Below, piece after piece: positions 49,145 through 52,365 of a DNA stretch of 52,365 nt. Position numbers and translations under genes: made by a program. The stretch comes from a virus, in the IMG/VR virus record IMGVR_UViG_3300007960_000033, positions 1 through 52,365 of that record; one strand, written 5' to 3'. The notes beneath the pieces were generated by a model. That model did no database searches and was not told where the DNA came from. It saw nothing but the letters and a program-made list of their open reading frames with translations. Positions within the stretch are counted from its first letter, which is position 1. The number at the start of each line of letters is the position of its first letter.

Positions 49145-50853
49145 TTACTTTCAAAAAGATCAGATACAAAAATTTCCTTTCTTCTGGAAATAGTTTCACA
49201 GAAATAGATTTAAATAAGAGTAATACTACCTTGATTATTGGTCAGAATGGATCTGGAAAAAGTACTTTTTTGGATGCATTAACTTTTTCTCTTTTTAGTA
49301 AGTCTTTTAGAGGAATCAATAAACCACAACTAATAAATTCTACAAATGATAAAGATTGTTTGGTTGAGATTGAGTTCACTATAGGAACTGTAGATTGAAA
49401 AGTTTGTAGAGGAATAAAACCAAATATTTTTAAAATCTACAAAAATGATGAAATGCTAGATCAAGATTCATCTTCAGCAGAACAACAAAAATGGTTTGAG
49501 CAAAATGTTTTGAGAATGAACTACAGCTCATTTACTCAGATTGTTATTCTTGGTAGTAGTAACTTTGTTCCTTTTATGCAACTTCCTGCGGGAAGTCGTA
49601 GGGAAGTTATTGAAGATCTTCTTGATATTAAAATATTTTCTTTGATGAATCATGTCATAAAAGATAAACTTAAGAATCTCAAAAATGAAACTATTAAACT
49701 AGACTTAAAAAAAGAATCTCTAGAAGAAAAATGCCAAATGCAAAAAAGTTTTATTTTAGATATTGAAAATAGAGGGAAAGAATATATTAAAAGTAAAACA
49801 AAGGAGATTAATAATCTAATCTCAGAAGAAAATGAAATAGAAAAAGAAGTTATTGAATGTGAAGATAAGATAAATGATTTAAAAATACAGTTAGAAAAAT
49901 ATTCCAAAGCATCAGATAAGTTACGTAAGTTAGGAAATATTAAAGGAAAACTATCGCAAAAAGTTTCTACTATAGTAGAAGAATATAAGTTTTTTGAAGA
50001 AAATACGGTTTGCCCAACCTGTACTCAAAGTATAGAGAATACATTTAGGTTAAATAAGATTAGTGATGCTAAAATAAAAGCAAAAGATTTACAGAATGCT
50101 TATGATGAGCTTGAAAAAGCTATTAGTGATGAGGAAATAAGAGAACAAAAGTTCATCGAAATTTCTTCTGTAGTAACTAACTTAACGCATGACATTTCTA
50201 AAAAAAGCTCTAGGATTTCTTCCATACATGGACAAATCCAATCATTACAATATGAAGTTCAAAAAACTCTCACCGACAATGAAAACAGAACTATTGAAAA
50301 TGATAAACTAGAAAAGTTTCAACAAGATTTAGATGATTGTACTAAAGAATCTAAAATAGTTGAAGAAGAAATAGAAAATCATAAGTTTATATCAGAGTTA
50401 TTGAAAGATTCTGGAGTAAAGTCTAAAATCATAAAAAAATATCTTCCAATAATAAATAAACAGATTAATAGATATCTTGAGTTGATGGATTTTTACATCA
50501 ACTTTAAACTTGATGAAGAATTTAAGGAAACTGTAGAATCTCCTATTCATGAAGATTTTTCTTATCAATCTTTTAGTGAAGGAGAAAAACAAAGAATAGA
50601 TCTCGCTTTGCTTTTTGCATGGAGAGAAATTTCAAAGATTAAAAACTCCACTAATACAAACCTTTTGATCATGGATGAAATTTTTGATAGTTCTCTTGAT
50701 GGATATGGTACTGATGATTTTCTAAAAATTGTTAGATTTATAATCAAAGATTCTAATATCTTTGTCATCTCTCATAAAAATGGGTTAGAGGACAAATTTG
50801 AAAGTGTCATAAAGTTTGAGAAAGTTAAAGGTTTTTCCCGTATGGTTCCCTAA
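49141..50853 (+). pseudogene. 46: Recombination nuclease subunit gp46 (Rad50-like), interrupted by an in-frame TGA
   Basis: The reading frame would encode about 570 residues (T4 gp46: 560) but codon 86 (49396-49398) is TGA. Codons 1-85 hold the Walker A GQNGSGKS (34-41) and QLINSTND. After the stop the same frame continues at once with KVCRGIKPNIFKIY, matching T4 YIKRGIKPNVFEI. Further on are coiled coils, the zinc-hook CPTC (codons 291-294), signature SFSEGEKQRIDLAL and Walker B LLIMDEIFD. No other lesion is visible. A Trp codon (TGG) would fit the position. The cause may be a sequencing error, a real nonsense mutation or readthrough. Re-initiation at ATG 49453 would give a 466-aa protein lacking Walker A. 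Confidence 0.9.
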
Positions 50854-50867
50854 ACTGCTAAAGAACA

Positions 50868-51089
50868 ATGAACACCCCAAACTGGCAGCACCACTCCAAG
50901 AAAGAACAGAAACGAAAACTAAAACCGCAAGCACTGAGGCAAGCGAAAGCACGTCTTGCCCACTTTAAAAAGTGTCACATGACCTCGCCCAAAAAGCGAG
51001 GTTCTTTTGTATCGTATATTCATACGCAACAAACCAATGTCTGTTTCACACGAAATCAAGTCTCAACTTGCCAAACTTCTTGCTACTGA
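50868..51089 (+). CDS. Possible small basic protein, 73 aa or less
   Basis: ATG 50868 follows the gp46 stop by 14 bases. The first ~37 residues (MNTPNWQHHSKKEQKRKL..., then LRQAKARLAHFKKCHM) are strongly basic, with Lys/Arg codons unlike the surrounding AT-rich genes, and read like a real short phage protein. The remaining half runs across a terminator stem and into the next gene, where it is low-quality. The true gene may be shorter in strains whose frame stops before the stem. Function unknown; could be a nucleic-acid-binding peptide. Confidence 0.4.
   Translation: MNTPNWQHHSKKEQKRKLKPQALRQAKARLAHFKKCHMTSPKKRGSFVSYIHTQQTNVCFTRNQVSTCQTSCY
50982..51008 (+). terminator. Intrinsic terminator after the gp47-gp46 operon
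   Basis: A perfect 7-bp stem (ACCTCGC, 50982-50988, with GCGAGGT, 50996-51002) with a CCAAAAA loop is followed by TTCTTTT. It separates the recombination module from the metallopeptidase/VWA gene. It lies inside the tail of the doubtful 73-aa frame. Confidence 0.8.
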
Positions 51090-52365
51090 GGATTTGGTGG
51101 TAGAGCATAAAAAAGTCTCCACTGCCTGCTTCAATGTCCATACTCGTGTTCTGACACTTCCTTTGTGGAATAAAGCAAGTGGTATCGTTTACGATCTTCT
51201 TGTTGGTCATGAAGTTGGACACGCACTGTTTACTCCTGATGAGGATTGGACGGATAAAGTAAAAATTCCTCCCCAATTCGTAAACATCGTTGAAGATGCT
51301 CGCATCGAGAAACTGATGAAGCGCAAGTATGCTGGACTTGCTAAAACTTTTTTCAATGGATACAAAGAACTTAACGAAGAAGATTTCTTCCAGATTGCTG
51401 ATGATGATATTTCTACCTTTAATCTTGCCGATCGTGTAAATCTTTATTTCAAGATTGGCAATTTTGTAACTCTTGATTTTAATCAAAAGGAGCAAGAAAT
51501 CCTTGATTTGATTTCTTATTCTGAAACTTTTGCTGATGTTTTGATTGCTGCAGAGGAACTTTACAAGTATTGTAAAAAAGAAAAAGAACAAGAACAAAAG
51601 ATTGCTGACCTTGATTCTCATGAAATGAAGGGAGATTCTCAGTCTCCTGCAAATGAGGTAATAGAGACTAATGATTCCTCTTCTGAGCAAGATAACGATA
51701 ACAATAACTCACAACCACAGGAAGATGATGGTTCTTATGGAGGCACAGCTCAAGGAGATCAAACTCCAACAAGTTTTGCTGAAGAAGAAAGTGAACCCGA
51801 AGTTCATACTGCAGATTCTTTAGAAGAAAAAATTCGTAATCTTGTTGGATATGATCAGTCTGAGAATACTTATGTAGAAGTTCCTGAATTAAATCTTAAT
51901 ACTATCATTGCCAAAAATTCTGATGTACATAAAGAGATTGATAATTCTTTTCAGTATCAGCAAAATCAACATAATGCATGGGCAAAAGATAAAGAAATCG
52001 TTCCCTCAAATCTTTACAAAGAATCTGATGTAGAGTTTAAAAAGTTCAAGTCTTCTGCACAGAAAGAAGTCAACTATCTTGTGAAAGAGTTTGAGTGCCG
52101 TAAAGCAGCAGACCAGTATGCTCGTGCGTCAACTGCTCGCACTGGTGTTCTTGATACTGCTCGTCTTCATACCTATAAGTATAATGAGGATTTGTTCAAG
52201 AAGGTTTCTGTGATTCCTGATGGTAAGAATCATGGTCTGGTATTTGTGTTGGACTGGAGTGGTTCTATGTCTCATGTAATGCTTGACACTTGCAAGCAAC
52301 TCTTCAACCTTGTGTGGTTCTGCAAAAAAGTTAATATTCCTTTTGAGGTTTATGCTTTCACCAAC
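51037..52365 (+). CDS. Zinc metallopeptidase-like protein with VWA domain (CobT-like), 5' part
   Basis: The frame is open from ATG 51037 to the window end (443 codons), so the gene is partial. The N-terminal domain has HEVGH at 58-62 in LLVGHEVGHALFTP, an HExxH zinc site, then PPQFVNIVEDARIEKLM, whose ED-x-RIE is usual in this family. A long acidic, low-complexity linker follows (about 190-270). At 406-410, VFVLDWSGSMS carries the DxSGS metal-ion-dependent adhesion site of a von Willebrand A domain. Such proteins pair with MoxR/CobS-type AAA+ ATPases; many cyanophages carry a cobS-like gene, which would be expected outside the window. The 214-aa antisense frame here is a shadow. Confidence 0.85.
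   Translation, partial: MSVSHEIKSQLAKLLATEDLVVEHKKVSTACFNVHTRVLTLPLWNKASGIVYDLLVGHEVGHALFTPDEDWTDKVKIPPQFVNIVEDARIEKLMKRKYAGLAKTFFNGYKELNEEDFFQIADDDISTFNLADRVNLYFKIGNFVTLDFNQKEQEILDLISYSETFADVLIAAEELYKYCKKEKEQEQKIADLDSHEMKGDSQSPANEVIETNDSSSEQDNDNNNSQPQEDDGSYGGTAQGDQTPTSFAEEESEPEVHTADSLEEKIRNLVGYDQSENTYVEVPELNLNTIIAKNSDVHKEIDNSFQYQQNQHNAWAKDKEIVPSNLYKESDVEFKKFKSSAQKEVNYLVKEFECRKAADQYARASTARTGVLDTARLHTYKYNEDLFKKVSVIPDGKNHGLVFVLDWSGSMSHVMLDTCKQLFNLVWFCKKVNIPFEVYAFTN

Noticed and set aside
49396-49398. General TGA-to-Trp recoding in this phage
   Set aside because: gp18, gp22, gp23 and several small genes terminate in TGA at the expected length, and no other conserved gene has an in-frame TGA.
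51046-51690. 214-residue antisense open frame
   Set aside because: It lies opposite the start of the metallopeptidase/VWA gene, which has clear HEVGH and VWA motifs; the antisense product is hydrophobic/aromatic low-complexity of the type produced by reading an AT-rich gene backwards.

Overview
This window looks like part of the genome of a T4-like marine myovirus, most probably a cyanophage. DNA is AT-rich and almost every gene lies on the + strand. Gene order follows the T4-type virion module (gp25, gp6, a giant protein in the gp7 position, gp8, a DUF4815 protein, gp13-gp14-gp15-gp16-gp17-gp18-gp19-gp20, a gp67-like core protein, gp21-gp22-gp23), then a recombination and late-transcription module (UvsY, UvsW, gp55, gp47, gp46). 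Cyanophage hallmarks are the YHYH-domain giant tail protein, the DUF4815 protein, a DUF3110 protein between gp47 and gp46, and a final HExxH plus von Willebrand A protein. No tRNA, CRISPR array, transposase or integrase was seen.

Layout. (1) 1-3.5 kb is an accessory region of small, mostly unnamed genes, the first 1.5 kb visibly richer in GC than the rest. It opens with a six-copy 12-bp tandem array and carries two excellent host-type (sigma-70) promoters at 217-245 and 2075-2103, stem-loop terminators near 1.5 and 3.24 kb, a KTSC-domain protein and a GT-A-like glycosyltransferase. (2) 3.7-28.2 kb encodes the baseplate, dominated by proteins of 4154 and 2573 residues built from repeats. (3) 28.2-44.2 kb encodes neck, terminase, sheath, tube, portal, prohead core, protease, scaffold and major capsid, and ends in a classic terminator. 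Four genes of unknown function sit among the packaging genes: three between gp16 and gp17 and one between gp17 and gp18. (4) 44.3-50.9 kb holds a tail-tube-like protein, UvsY, UvsW, the late sigma factor gp55 and the Mre11/Rad50-like pair gp47/gp46. (5) 50.9 kb to the end holds a terminator and the start of a metallopeptidase/VWA protein cut by the window edge.

Regulation. Late-type promoters of the form NATAAATA precede gp25, gp8, the gene at 32023, gp20, the gp67-like gene, gp22 and uvsW. Two of them (40304 and 41495) match the T4 late consensus TATAAATA exactly. gp55, the factor that would read these late promoters, is instead preceded by an extended -10 host-type promoter, which fits an early or middle to late switch.

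Most interesting points: an in-frame TGA interrupting an otherwise intact gp46; a putative type-1 copper site of amicyanin spacing inside the 4154-residue tail protein; a T4-like capsid-targeting sequence on a 105-residue protein next to a second protein carrying the same domain; GSGY-type repeats shared by four structural proteins; a second repeat family in the giant protein; an internal duplication in the scaffold; and a base-composition patch inside the terminase gene. All family assignments come from reading motifs and synteny without database searches.
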